Below are positions 7,727-17,580 of a stretch of 64,000 nt of DNA, one piece after another. The DNA comes from Leptospira brenneri (lineage in GTDB: Bacteria > Spirochaetota > Leptospiria > Leptospirales > Leptospiraceae). Location: positions 236,200 to 300,199 of the forward strand of contig NZ_NPDQ01000007.1 in assembly GCF_002812125.1 (NCBI RefSeq), in the 5' to 3' direction. The notes below the pieces were generated by a model. The model worked only from the letters and a program-made list of their open reading frames with translations, was not told the DNA's origin and made no database searches. The position numbers and the translations under genes were made by a program. Position 1 is the stretch's first letter. The number at the start of each line of letters is the position of its first letter.

Positions 7727-10402
7727 ATGAAAAATAGAATCCTAATTTTCCTGTTTATTGCGTTAACATTATCCTCCCATTGCATTTTATTACCAAGTGA
7801 GGACAAAAAAAATGGAATTGAAATAATACTACTTGGGTTAGGTGGCGGGAGCCTAGGGAATTCCGACAGACTAAAACCAGGTGCCACCATTGACCTAAAC
7901 AACGATGGTGTGTCCGAGGGGGTTCTCGCTGATTCCAACGGGGACGGCGTTTCTGATGGTATCAATCTAAATGGAAATGACTTTCCATCCCTAATATTAC
8001 TCGACACAAACGGTGATGGGATTCCAGATGCAGTGGATCAAAACGGAGATGGAATTGCAGATTATTATCTTTCCGTTAATGATTTAGGAGTAGTGACCAT
8101 CACTACAGGAGCAAATGGCTCAGGAAACACGGTTGTTCTTGTTGATACAAATCATGACGGAGTTCCGGATGGATTTGATACAGACGGAGATGGAACTGCA
8201 AATGACACAACAATTAACCAAATTTTAACAGACGTTAGTAATCCAACTCTAAACTTATCACCAAACACTGCCGCTTCTTCCTCTACCATTAACGTAACGA
8301 TACTATGCCAAGATCCTGTGGCACCTGGAACTATTCTCTATACTCTAGATGGAAGCACTCCTTCCTTCTCTCCTAAGACTGGTACTGCGACAAATCCACC
8401 AAGTAAATCTTTATCCCTTTCAGGTGATGGCATTTATACTTTAAAAGCTATTTGTAGAGATCTTGCAGGAAACCTTTCAGCGATAACCACAGGAACTTAT
8501 ACGATTGACTCAACTGCCCCTTCTGTAGCAGTTTCGCTCTCAGCAAGTTATATCAGTAATGCAGCTGGTGCCATTGCAAGTTCTACTGCTACCTGGTCAT
8601 CTAACAAAACAGGTACCTATAACATCAAAGAAGGGTCTTCTTCCTGTAATAATGGCACGGAAGTCTACAATGGAACCGTAACATCAGGTGTGAACAAAAC
8701 ATTCATAAGAAATGCAGGAACTCACTTTAGTTCTGAAGGTACGAAAGAATATCGAATTTGTGTGACAACACCAGGATTTACCGGCTTTCAAACATTCCAA
8801 TTAACTAGGGATGATACAGCACCAGCAGTGACTCCTTCTCCGGGTCAGGGAGACTTTTCGACCACTACTTCGGTAACCCTAGTTTGTTCTGATTCAGGTG
8901 GATCCGGTTGTACAAAAATCGTTTATGCACTACAATCTGGTTCTGCACCAACAAATCCGGCGATAGGCGGAGTAACAGGAATTATTTCTTCAGGGACAGA
9001 ATATTCGACAGCAGTTTCTCTTTCTGATACAAACTCAAATTATTTAAAATATATTGCCAGAGACTCAGCCGGGAACGTAAGCTCCGTTACATCAGGTTTA
9101 TATAGAGTTGATACAACAGTTGCAAACATTACAATAAACGCAAATACAACCTACCTCAATGGAACAGACACTGCATCCATATCATGGCAAAGCTCAAAAG
9201 CAGGGACATACCAGATACGTGTAGGAGGATCTAATTGTTCAACAGGAATTGCTTTAACTAATGGTTCTGGAAATGCTAATGTTACCGGAGCCGTATCTGC
9301 TGGTGGACCGGATACAATATCTACAATTGGAAATTCGAATTTTTCAAGTGGCTCCAATACAATAAGAATCTGTGTTGCAAATTTAATTTCAAATTTTGGT
9401 TCAAATTCCGTTTCTCTCACAAAAGATTCAACAGCACCGAGTGTAAGTATTTCATCCCCAACAAACAGTGGTCCACATGTAACGGGAACTACTGTCACTT
9501 TAAGTTGTTCAGATTCAGGTGGAACCGGTTGTAAAAAAACTGCCTATTCTACTTCAGGAACAGATCCCTCTTTTACTGACGGTGCAGCTTGTACCATTTC
9601 TAGTGGAACAGAATATACGGCCCCAGCAACACTTCCCAATGGAAGTTATACGTTGAAAGCAAGAAGTTGTGACCAAGCAGGAAATGTCTCGTCCGTATCA
9701 AGTTTAGCTATTGTGGTTGGCCCTCCTGGAACACCAACGATCTCATCGGCAACAGCAAGTAATACACAAATCTCAATTGCCTTTTCAGCAGTTGCTAATG
9801 CCACTAGTTATAAAGTTTATTACGGAACCTCTTCCGGAGTGACTACGAGTAATAGTTCAGTCTCAGGTACGTCGTCCCCGATCGTTGTCAATGGCCTAGT
9901 CAATGAAACAATCTATTTTTTTCGTTTAACGGCGATTAGTTCCGCAGGAGAAAGTTCTTTAAGTACAGAAGTGAATAAAACACCGACTACTCTCCCAATT
10001 CTTGAGTATTGTGCTATCCAACACCCCCCATCACTGACCGTTGCCGCTGGTGGGACTACTGAAGTGATTTATGGTCGAGTTTATCATGCTGGAGTCACGC
10101 CGGCTTCTGGAGCGGATCCGAGAGTTATCGCAAGCGTAGGTTATGGTCCCGATAACACAAATCCGATGACACATCCCCATTTATGGGTGTACACTACACC
10201 AACGTATAATATCCAAATCGGTAACGATGATGAATACCAAGCGGCAATCACTGCGCCAACCACCCCAGGCACGTATCGCTATGTTTATAGATTCTCTATT
10301 AACGGAATTGCGACCGCCACCTATTGTGATAAAGATGGAAATGGGTCTAATGCAGGTATGTCTTTTTCGGAAGCCCAACTGGGTACGATGACTGTCAATT
10401 GA
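7727..10402 (+). CDS. large surface lipoprotein with Ca-binding (type 3) repeats and Ig-like domains
   Basis: The 891-residue protein begins with a signal peptide ending LSSHC, an unusual lipobox (His at -1) of the relaxed spirochaetal kind. Residues about 60-165 are thrombospondin type-3-like Ca-binding repeats of the form DxNxDGxxD (DTNGDGIPD, DQNGDGIAD, DTNHDGVPD, DTDGDGTAN). Then come three repeated units: each has a chitobiase-C-like section (ILYTLDGSTP; KIVYALQSG; KKTAYSTSG) ending in AGN(L/V)S, and the first two are followed by a Cys-containing sandwich with a TATWSSNKTGTY / TASISWQSSKAGTY core. A fibronectin type III domain (PGTPTISSATAS onward) and a C-terminal domain finish it. Probably a Ca-stabilised surface or secreted binding protein; the ligand is unknown. 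Confidence 0.85.
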   Translation: MKNRILIFLFIALTLSSHCILLPSEDKKNGIEIILLGLGGGSLGNSDRLKPGATIDLNNDGVSEGVLADSNGDGVSDGINLNGNDFPSLILLDTNGDGIPDAVDQNGDGIADYYLSVNDLGVVTITTGANGSGNTVVLVDTNHDGVPDGFDTDGDGTANDTTINQILTDVSNPTLNLSPNTAASSSTINVTILCQDPVAPGTILYTLDGSTPSFSPKTGTATNPPSKSLSLSGDGIYTLKAICRDLAGNLSAITTGTYTIDSTAPSVAVSLSASYISNAAGAIASSTATWSSNKTGTYNIKEGSSSCNNGTEVYNGTVTSGVNKTFIRNAGTHFSSEGTKEYRICVTTPGFTGFQTFQLTRDDTAPAVTPSPGQGDFSTTTSVTLVCSDSGGSGCTKIVYALQSGSAPTNPAIGGVTGIISSGTEYSTAVSLSDTNSNYLKYIARDSAGNVSSVTSGLYRVDTTVANITINANTTYLNGTDTASISWQSSKAGTYQIRVGGSNCSTGIALTNGSGNANVTGAVSAGGPDTISTIGNSNFSSGSNTIRICVANLISNFGSNSVSLTKDSTAPSVSISSPTNSGPHVTGTTVTLSCSDSGGTGCKKTAYSTSGTDPSFTDGAACTISSGTEYTAPATLPNGSYTLKARSCDQAGNVSSVSSLAIVVGPPGTPTISSATASNTQISIAFSAVANATSYKVYYGTSSGVTTSNSSVSGTSSPIVVNGLVNETIYFFRLTAISSAGESSLSTEVNKTPTTLPILEYCAIQHPPSLTVAAGGTTEVIYGRVYHAGVTPASGADPRVIASVGYGPDNTNPMTHPHLWVYTTPTYNIQIGNDDEYQAAITAPTTPGTYRYVYRFSINGIATATYCDKDGNGSNAGMSFSEAQLGTMTVN

Positions 10403-10503
10403 CCTGAATGAAAATCCGCGAAAACCCACAAAAACCAAGGGAAATATAAAAAAGTCCGAGAGAGTTTCCTTGCAGATTCTTTGGGGAGGATTTATCTGGG
10501 ATC

Positions 10504-12030
10504 ATGAAGGCCTCCCGGTTACTCCTCCTCCTCGTTTTTATTCTAAGTTTTGGTATCAGCGCCCAAACAAAGAAGGTAATCAAAAAACAGATTCCACCCA
10601 TACCAGAAACGCTACCGGAAATCGAAAGAACAAAGCCAGAACCACCTAACCAATACCAGATTCGATTAACTATGGAAAATGATGCTTTTGGTGGTTTTTC
10701 AGATCGATATTATACAAATGGTTCTCGATTGGAATTCCATATGACAGCAGGAGAGGCAAATCCAACTCGCAGGGTTTTTGGATACTGGAATAACTTATTT
10801 ATCACTCCTTCTGAGACAACGAAATACTTACAAGGTTTTGCACTCGGACAAGAATTTTATACACCAACAAACATAACCAAGGCGGACGTCTCTTATGGAG
10901 ATCGACCATATTCCAGTCGTGCCTACTTTAGTAATGCTTTAACGACAGCCACAGAAAACATGAGTATTACTACGGAATTAGAATTGGGGATGATCGGTCC
11001 TGCTGTTGGTGGTAAGTCGGCACAGATGAACTTTCATAATTTAATTGGTTCCCCAACACCACAAGGTTGGGACAGCCAAATTCCTAACTCTTATTCTGGT
11101 GCTTTAAAAACTGATGTTCGAAAATTTCATCACCGTTTTTTTGGAACTCAATACAACATGAACTTGGGAAATATACAAACCGATGTTTCCTTTGGTTTGA
11201 TTTTTCGATTTGGGAATGTAGACAAAACTCCGGGGCCAGGGACATCCGCTTTGCAACCGGGCCCACCCATCCTCCACGAAGATGGGAAAGGTTATTGGTA
11301 TTTTTATATCAATCCTGGTGGAACCTTACAATTATATAATGCGACAATCCAAGGACAAATCGGAACAGAAAGAACTTATAAAAATCAGAACAGAAGCTCT
11401 GCCTTCAGCAATTGGGATAATTATTTGAATAATCCTACAGCAGAAGCAGGAGAAAGGGAAATTCAATACCGAGCACTCTCAGAGGATAATGGGAAAAATT
11501 CTCTTCAAAGATATGTTTTGTTCAATGAGTTTTTGGTAAAAGGAACTAACAATCCTTATAATATTGGACTTAACTATTTAATTTTTAACAATATTTTCAA
11601 CGGTGCAGAAGAAATCGAAAAAACCACTCGTGTTTTTCTCTTAAAAAACCTTCTTGATCAATGGGATGACGTACCAGATAATGCACGTGCGTTGGCGATT
11701 TTTTCCATTTTTAGACCTGAAGGAGGCAAACTCCCGCCACTTGTCAGACTGTACTCATACGAAATATTATCACAATTTATTTTAGATCCAAAACAAAGAG
11801 AAATCTTATTGCAGCTGTTACGTGACGAAATTGAATTCAGAGATGAAAAAACTTATGTAGCTGATTTAAAAAGAGCTGTTGGTTTTGTTCGAGCCGGTTT
11901 CGTCTCGGTATCCAACGCAGGTTTTTTATTTGGAATCCATTATAATTACCAAACGATTGATTTTCAATCAGCAAAAGGATTACCACAACAACACCAATGG
12001 ATTGGTTTCCAATTAGGGAAAGTTTTCTAA
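10504..12030 (+). CDS. lpxR: LpxR-family lipid A 3'-O-deacylase-like outer-membrane protein
   Basis: A signal peptide (about 1-20, cut near SAQ) is followed by a proline-rich spacer and a beta-barrel domain with the LpxR hallmarks: MENDAFGG with Asn59 and Asp60, the DRYYTNG loop at 67-73, GDRPYSSRAY, and FHNLIGSPTPQGWDSQ with His178. In Salmonella LpxR the equivalent Asn, Asp and His are catalytic and the enzyme removes the 3' acyloxyacyl chain of lipid A in the outer membrane. Total length of 508 residues is longer than the roughly 320 of the classical enzyme. The extra part includes an insert of about 90 mostly helical residues (KTTRVFLLKNLLDQWDDV...). Family is clear; the activity on leptospiral lipid A is inferred. 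Confidence 0.82.
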   Translation: MKASRLLLLLVFILSFGISAQTKKVIKKQIPPIPETLPEIERTKPEPPNQYQIRLTMENDAFGGFSDRYYTNGSRLEFHMTAGEANPTRRVFGYWNNLFITPSETTKYLQGFALGQEFYTPTNITKADVSYGDRPYSSRAYFSNALTTATENMSITTELELGMIGPAVGGKSAQMNFHNLIGSPTPQGWDSQIPNSYSGALKTDVRKFHHRFFGTQYNMNLGNIQTDVSFGLIFRFGNVDKTPGPGTSALQPGPPILHEDGKGYWYFYINPGGTLQLYNATIQGQIGTERTYKNQNRSSAFSNWDNYLNNPTAEAGEREIQYRALSEDNGKNSLQRYVLFNEFLVKGTNNPYNIGLNYLIFNNIFNGAEEIEKTTRVFLLKNLLDQWDDVPDNARALAIFSIFRPEGGKLPPLVRLYSYEILSQFILDPKQREILLQLLRDEIEFRDEKTYVADLKRAVGFVRAGFVSVSNAGFLFGIHYNYQTIDFQSAKGLPQQHQWIGFQLGKVF

Positions 12031-12093
12031 CGAACATTTTGTAATTAGAATCACTATTAAAGAAATTGGAACTTATATAAAAATTTTAGTCGC

Positions 12094-12114
12094 CAAAGAT
12101 GCCATCAATCTTTG
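12094..12114. promoter_or_regulatory. 7-7-7 inverted repeat before the MFS-GH2 operon
   Basis: CAAAGAT and ATCTTTG are exact inverted repeats separated by seven bases, ending 13 bp before the MFS start codon. The position suggests an operator or a stem-loop that controls translation. The MFS start has only a weak ribosome-binding site. Confidence 0.35.
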
Positions 12115-12127
12115 ATACTAAGCGATC

Positions 12128-13456
12128 ATGAACAATCATAATTTGGGCGGACGCCTTTGGTCCGTGCTGATTCTATTTGGGCTCGTTGGACAAATTGCTT
12201 GGTCTGTCGAGAATATGTATTTCAACCTTTTCATTTACAACACCATTACAAAGAGTACATCTTCTGTTACTCTTATGGTGCAACTTAGCGGGATTGTGGC
12301 AACTTTCACCACTTTAATCGCTGGGATCTTAACAGATAAAGCGGGCAATCGAAAGCATTTTATTTCCATTGGTTATTTACTTTGGGGCCTTCTAACACTT
12401 TCTTTTGCCTTTATTTCTAAAGAAAATACTTCCAATTGGTTTCAGATATCTGACACCACTCAAATCATAAACCTAACCATTACGATAGTCATCACACTCG
12501 ACTGTATTATGACTGCGTTTGGATCCACTGCTAATGACGCCGCCTTCAATGCCTATATAACAGATAACACAGGGAATGCGAGAAGTCTTGCAGAAGGAGT
12601 TCTTTCAGCAATGCCACTAGTAGCAATGTTAATTGTCGCCGGTGGATTCGGAATGATTGTGACAGCTCTTGGATATCCTGGATTATTTGTAAGTGTTGGA
12701 ACTATGATGTCTCTTTCGGGGATCATTGGTCTTTGGTTGATCAAAGACAATCCAAACCTAGAGAAACAAAACACAAACTTTGTCTCCGATATTAGTTACG
12801 GGTTTAGATGGAGTGTCATCACAAACCATAGAAAGTTATATTTATATTTTTTCGCTATGGGAATTTACGGAATCGCAAGCCAAATTTATATGCCCTACCT
12901 CATTATCTATATGCAAGAGTATTTACAATTTGATGTAATTCAGTATTCGATTGTACTTGCTTGTGTTATCCTTGGAGCCAGTATCATTACAATTTTTCTG
13001 GGAAAAAGTTTTGATGGTAAAAACAAAGACAAGCTATTAATCTATTTTTCCATTCTCTATATCTTAGGGATGTTATCTTTATACATAATGTCCAAAACCA
13101 TTGACTTAAAAATGAAAACACAAACCATGTGGTTTACTACCATCACAAGTCTTATTTTAATTACAGGTTTTGTACAAGTATTAGCCCTACTTGGGGCCCA
13201 AATACGAGACAATACACCAGCAGAGAATACTGGGAAACTACAAGGGATACGAATGATTTTTTTTGTTTTGATTCCTATGTACATAGGCCCGATGATTGGA
13301 GAAACAATTAACGAAAGGACCAATCTCACTTATATAGATCCAGTTAATGGATTAACTGCACACGTTCCTTCACCGGAAATCTTTTTGTTTGGTGCCATCT
13401 TTTGTTTTTTAATCTTTATCCCTATCTCTCTACTCTTTCGAGGTAAACAGACTTAA
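12128..13456 (+). CDS. MFS transporter, probably for a sugar or glycoside
   Basis: The 442-residue protein has about twelve hydrophobic segments and the MFS loop motif between helices 2 and 3 (GILTDKAGNRKHFI). It starts with a short cytoplasmic N terminus and resembles MFS members found next to glycoside hydrolases. The stop codon overlaps the start of a GH2 glycosidase gene by one base (TAATG at 13454-13458), so import and cleavage of a glycoside by the two products is the natural reading. The substrate cannot be read from the sequence. It is the first gene of a three-gene plus-strand operon. Confidence 0.85.
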   Translation: MNNHNLGGRLWSVLILFGLVGQIAWSVENMYFNLFIYNTITKSTSSVTLMVQLSGIVATFTTLIAGILTDKAGNRKHFISIGYLLWGLLTLSFAFISKENTSNWFQISDTTQIINLTITIVITLDCIMTAFGSTANDAAFNAYITDNTGNARSLAEGVLSAMPLVAMLIVAGGFGMIVTALGYPGLFVSVGTMMSLSGIIGLWLIKDNPNLEKQNTNFVSDISYGFRWSVITNHRKLYLYFFAMGIYGIASQIYMPYLIIYMQEYLQFDVIQYSIVLACVILGASIITIFLGKSFDGKNKDKLLIYFSILYILGMLSLYIMSKTIDLKMKTQTMWFTTITSLILITGFVQVLALLGAQIRDNTPAENTGKLQGIRMIFFVLIPMYIGPMIGETINERTNLTYIDPVNGLTAHVPSPEIFLFGAIFCFLIFIPISLLFRGKQT

Positions 13457-15144
13457 TGAAAATTGCTCATACCGAATACCCACGCCCTCAACTGGAACGA
13501 AATAGTTATCTCAATTTAAATGGAGAGTGGAATTTAAGTCACTCTTCCCTTGGCAGTGACACAAAAAAACAATATAAAATCAATGTTCCCTTTTCACCTG
13601 AATCGAAAGCGAGTGGACTTGGAAGTTTTATCCTCCAACCAGATGAAGAATTGATTTACGAACGCGAATTTGAACTTACCGATTCTTTCATCAAAGACAT
13701 TACTATACTTCACTTTGGTGCTGTTGATTATTCTTGCGTTTGTTATATCAATGAGAAGGAGGTAGGGTCACACAAAGGCGGATTTTTACCATTTCAATTT
13801 GATATAACTCCATATATCAATGTTGGTAAAAACAAAATTGAGTTAAAAGTAACTGATCCAACAGACACTGGAGTTCAATCCAGAGGAAAACAAAAGTTAA
13901 AAAGAGGTGGAATCTGGTACACTCCGCAGTCAGGAATTTGGCAAACTGTTTGGATCGAAAGTGTTTCTAAAGATTATATCCAAGACATCAAAATCACACC
14001 TAACATTGATACCGAATCTGTAGAAATCCTTTTAACTACTGCAGGTATCAGTCCCACCATACAAATATTTGATGGCGAAACGATCATAGCAGAAACTTCC
14101 GGAAAAAGGGTCGACATAAAAATCCCTAATATGGAACTTTGGTCTCCTGAAAATCCTAAACTCTATGAAATTCTTATCAAAACGGATGGAGATACGGTCA
14201 GATCCTATTTTGGAATGAGAAAATTTTCCATAGGATTTGATGGGAAATTCAAAAGATTATTTCTGAACAATAAACCATACTTTCACAACGGACTTCTTGA
14301 TCAGGGATATTGGTCAGAAGGTTTACTCACGCCACCTAGCGACGAAGAGATGGAAAAAGAAATCAAACTAATGAAAGATATGGGTTTTAACATGTTGCGT
14401 AAACATATTAAAATAGAACCATTACGTTGGTATTATCATTGCGATCGCTTGGGAATTTTAGTTTGGCAAGATTTTGTTTGTGGTGGTGGTGCTTATGAAA
14501 CTTGGAAAGTTGCTTACTTACCATTTATTGGCTGGAAAACCAAAGATACAAAATACAAATTTTTAAATAGAAAGGACGAGTCAGGTAGAGACGAGTTTAT
14601 TTCCGAAATGGATGAAACCGTAAATCTATTAAAGAATACAGTATCTCTTTCCGTTTGGGTACTTTTTAATGAGGGATGGGGACAATTTGATAGTGTCAAA
14701 CTCACAGAAAAATTAAGAAAATTAGACAATACAAGAACCATCGATAGCGTAAGTGGTTGGTATGACCAAGGTAAAAATTCAAGTGATCTAAAAAGTCTAC
14801 ATCTCTATTACCAAAAATTAAAATTACCAAAAAACGAGACAAGAGTTATTGTTTTGTCCGAATTTGGAGGATACTCTTTAAAAACGGATGGTCACGTGTA
14901 TGATGAAAACAAACTTTTTGGATACAAAATCCTTCCAGATAAAACAAGTTTAGAAAAAGAATACACGGACTTAATTGAAAATCAACTAGTTCCCTTAATC
15001 GACCAAGGCCTAAGTGCATCAATCTACACACAAGTTAGTGACGTAGAAGAAGAGATCAATGGACTTGTCACTTATGATAGAAAAGTGGTTAAATTTGATA
15101 TTGAATTTATGCAAAAACTAAATGCAAAAATTACCTATCAATAG
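13456..15144 (+). CDS. glycoside hydrolase family 2 (beta-galactosidase/beta-glucuronidase type)
   Basis: The 562-residue protein has the GH2 order of sugar-binding jelly roll (about 10-170, beginning YPRPQLERNSYLNLNGEW), Ig-like sandwich (about 175-255) and TIM barrel (about 260-560). The acid/base is Glu406 in LFNEGWGQ and the nucleophile is Glu469 in VLSEFGGYS, so the active site is intact. No signal peptide is present, which means that the substrate must be imported, presumably by the overlapping MFS gene. It is shorter than LacZ (about 1000) and close to the compact GH2 enzymes. Whether it cleaves beta-galactosides, glucuronides or mannosides is not evident. Confidence 0.9.
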   Translation: MKIAHTEYPRPQLERNSYLNLNGEWNLSHSSLGSDTKKQYKINVPFSPESKASGLGSFILQPDEELIYEREFELTDSFIKDITILHFGAVDYSCVCYINEKEVGSHKGGFLPFQFDITPYINVGKNKIELKVTDPTDTGVQSRGKQKLKRGGIWYTPQSGIWQTVWIESVSKDYIQDIKITPNIDTESVEILLTTAGISPTIQIFDGETIIAETSGKRVDIKIPNMELWSPENPKLYEILIKTDGDTVRSYFGMRKFSIGFDGKFKRLFLNNKPYFHNGLLDQGYWSEGLLTPPSDEEMEKEIKLMKDMGFNMLRKHIKIEPLRWYYHCDRLGILVWQDFVCGGGAYETWKVAYLPFIGWKTKDTKYKFLNRKDESGRDEFISEMDETVNLLKNTVSLSVWVLFNEGWGQFDSVKLTEKLRKLDNTRTIDSVSGWYDQGKNSSDLKSLHLYYQKLKLPKNETRVIVLSEFGGYSLKTDGHVYDENKLFGYKILPDKTSLEKEYTDLIENQLVPLIDQGLSASIYTQVSDVEEEINGLVTYDRKVVKFDIEFMQKLNAKITYQ

Positions 15145-15153
15145 GAGTAAACA

Positions 15154-16326
15154 ATGGAACTAATTACGAACCATCTTTTACTTACCTTTTTTCTTATTTG
15201 CAGTTTAGGTTTCGTATCGTATTATTTTTTGGAAGTCGTAGAAACGCCTGTTCTTCGATTTAGCGAATCAGATTTTCTATTCCGTGTGATTGAAAGGTCT
15301 CCACATTTAACAAATAAATACTATCCAACTTTCTGGTGTTTCAATCAACACTTAATGTTACTCCTTCTCATGTTCAAAGAGTATCGCACAAAACCATTTG
15401 TATATGACAAACTAGAACAATTAAAAATGAAAGATGGGGGGATCACCGGACTTGCTTGGTCAGGTATCCATTCAGAATCATCACAACCAGAAACTCCTAT
15501 TGTTGTTGTCTTTCACACCATCAGTGGAGATGAGCAGGATATCAAATCAATTGTTAATTATTTAAGACAGACATACGGCTGGATTGTAGTTGTTTGTATT
15601 CGCAGAGGGCATGGTAATCTTCCTCTGACAACACCAAAAATTAATACAATGGGTTCCACTTCCGACCTAAAAGAACAATTATCTTATATTCAAAAGAAAT
15701 TTCCCAATAGACAGATGTTTGGTGTTGGCATTTCAGCCGGTTCTGGCCTACTTGCTCGTTATTTAGGTGAGGCAGGAATCAAAAGTCAGTTTGCGGCTGC
15801 CGTTGCCGTTTCTCCAGCTTATGATATTGAAAAAGCCTTCCACCGAGTCCATCCTGTTTATAGTAAAATTATGGGCCAAAGATTAATTAATTATTTTTTA
15901 AAAACCCATTATGAAAGTTTTGCTAATCTCAAAGGAATGGAAGAACTCTTACAAATCAAAACTATTGGAGAATTTCAAGATAAATTACATACTGTTTCTG
16001 GGTTTAGAAGTAAAGAAAACTATTATTACCATTCAAATCCAGTGTTAGTTGCTCAGAAGATAAAAACACCCTTACTTGTATTAAATGCAGCTGACGATCC
16101 TATCTGCGTAAATCAAAATGTAATCGAAAATCTACATTGGTTAGAAACACTTCCCAACACAATCCACGTACATACAAAAAGAGGAAGCCATATTGCTTAC
16201 TTTCAAGGGTTTAGAGCAAGGTCTTGGTCAGATTCTGTGATTGGCGAATACTTTGCTGCAATTCTAAAAGAAAAACCGTTAAAACAAAAATCGAAAAAGA
16301 AACCTATAACCAAAAAGAAAAAATAA
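15154..16326 (+). CDS. membrane-anchored alpha/beta hydrolase (YheT/EMB8-like)
   Basis: This 390-residue protein starts with one hydrophobic anchor (about 6-25) and has the alpha/beta hydrolase fold of the YheT/ABHD1-3 type: oxyanion strand VVVFHTISG, nucleophile elbow GISAGSG with Ser194, acid in NAADDP (Asp314 or Asp315) and His346 in RGSHIAYF. The tail is very Lys-rich. Such proteins are esterases or acyltransferases of broad specificity. It begins nine bases after the GH2 stop, so it belongs to the MFS-GH2 operon and might deacylate the sugar substrate, though that is only inferred. It converges with the AraC gene two bases later. Confidence 0.83.
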   Translation: MELITNHLLLTFFLICSLGFVSYYFLEVVETPVLRFSESDFLFRVIERSPHLTNKYYPTFWCFNQHLMLLLLMFKEYRTKPFVYDKLEQLKMKDGGITGLAWSGIHSESSQPETPIVVVFHTISGDEQDIKSIVNYLRQTYGWIVVVCIRRGHGNLPLTTPKINTMGSTSDLKEQLSYIQKKFPNRQMFGVGISAGSGLLARYLGEAGIKSQFAAAVAVSPAYDIEKAFHRVHPVYSKIMGQRLINYFLKTHYESFANLKGMEELLQIKTIGEFQDKLHTVSGFRSKENYYYHSNPVLVAQKIKTPLLVLNAADDPICVNQNVIENLHWLETLPNTIHVHTKRGSHIAYFQGFRARSWSDSVIGEYFAAILKEKPLKQKSKKKPITKKKK

Positions 16327-16328
16327 TC

Positions 16329-17462
16329 TCATTCTGAACGATACGACTGCGGAGAAACTCCATAACGATTTTGAAAGAGTTTATGAAAAGCTGATTTGGA
16401 GTTAAATCCGGAAGAATAAATAACATTTATGATTGCCATATCTTTTCGTTCCTTCAAAAGTCTAGCCGCCTCTTGTAAACGAAATTGATTTATGTAATTA
16501 CGAAAAGTTTGATCTAACCTTGTGTTTAAAATCTCAGAAAGTTGATGGGTATTTAAATCCAGTTCTTTTGCCAGAGATGCCAATGTCAGCTTTTCATTTA
16601 AATATAACTTATTTATATTCATAAGATCATCTAATCGTCTCAGCACAAACAAAACATCAATTCCTTTCACACGACTTTCTTTGTAACGAGCAAACCTTGT
16701 CTCTGTTCTGAAGTTTGGAATGAGTTCCTTATGGTTTATTTTTAATATGATTAAAAATCCCAAAAGAGAAGTTAAAGAAAAACAAGCAAACAGAAACATC
16801 TTCATATAAAACAATTGAGCCAACACAAACAAAATGATTACAAAAATCGAATATAGAAAAAGAAAGAAAAATGGCAAAAAAGAAAATTCAAAAACAGTTT
16901 CAGAATTCATTTTCCAAACTAACATTCGAACCATAAAAAAGAGAGAGTAACAAAGAATAGAAAGGACACCGATCCCTAACAAAACCAAATTAATTTCAGA
17001 AAAATAATGATAAAAAAGGATTGGGCCGAAAGAAGAAAGGGGAAAATACTCAATCACTCGAAAAAGAAATATATAGAAAACACTGAGAAAACTAGGTAAA
17101 AAATGGAATTGATTGATTTTATGGACCTCTCCCCCACTTATCTCTTCAAAAAAGAGATAAGAGAAAGGCCCGAGAAGGAGTAAACAAGGAATATGAATCC
17201 CAAAGAAAATAGAATTGGAATCGATTTTTTGTGAAAGTTCTCCGTATATATGAAGTTGCAAAATGGTTAATGATAAAAATAGAAAACTTGGGGAATACCG
17301 ATAAAAAAAATTGACCCTTAAATTCACTTTAGAAGGATTTACCGAAATTTCTTTTGGTTGATAGGTAGAATTTTTTGCCCTTCCCGCTAGGTATGTTTCC
17401 ATCCAATAAGAAAGGAGTATTACAAAAGAAAGAACAGCTCCCGCAAAAGGAATTAAATTCAT
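16329..17462 (-). CDS. AraC-family regulator with N-terminal membrane domain
   Basis: The first 230 residues form about seven hydrophobic helices. After a short linker, residues about 270-377 hold an AraC double helix-turn-helix (LASLAKELDLNTHQLSEILNT for the first, and NVIYSSGFNSKSAFHKLFQNRYGVSPQSYR for the highly conserved second). This architecture is frequent in Leptospira and Bacteroidetes-type regulators, where a membrane sensor is joined directly to the DNA-binding domain. It is divergent from the tandem DJ-1 protein gene, with 118 bp between, and is probably its regulator. The inducing signal is unknown. Confidence 0.87.
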   Translation of the reverse strand: MNLIPFAGAVLSFVILLSYWMETYLAGRAKNSTYQPKEISVNPSKVNLRVNFFYRYSPSFLFLSLTILQLHIYGELSQKIDSNSIFFGIHIPCLLLLGPFSYLFFEEISGGEVHKINQFHFLPSFLSVFYIFLFRVIEYFPLSSFGPILFYHYFSEINLVLLGIGVLSILCYSLFFMVRMLVWKMNSETVFEFSFLPFFFLFLYSIFVIILFVLAQLFYMKMFLFACFSLTSLLGFLIILKINHKELIPNFRTETRFARYKESRVKGIDVLFVLRRLDDLMNINKLYLNEKLTLASLAKELDLNTHQLSEILNTRLDQTFRNYINQFRLQEAARLLKERKDMAIINVIYSSGFNSKSAFHKLFQNRYGVSPQSYRSE

Positions 17463-17580
17463 TACACAATTAAGGAAAATAAAAAGATAGTTGTCTATTT
17501 TTTTCTAATCTTAGGACAGTTTTTAGTCCTTCCGTATCCAAACGGACGACAGATTCAAAATTTTAGAAGATCATTCTTAT

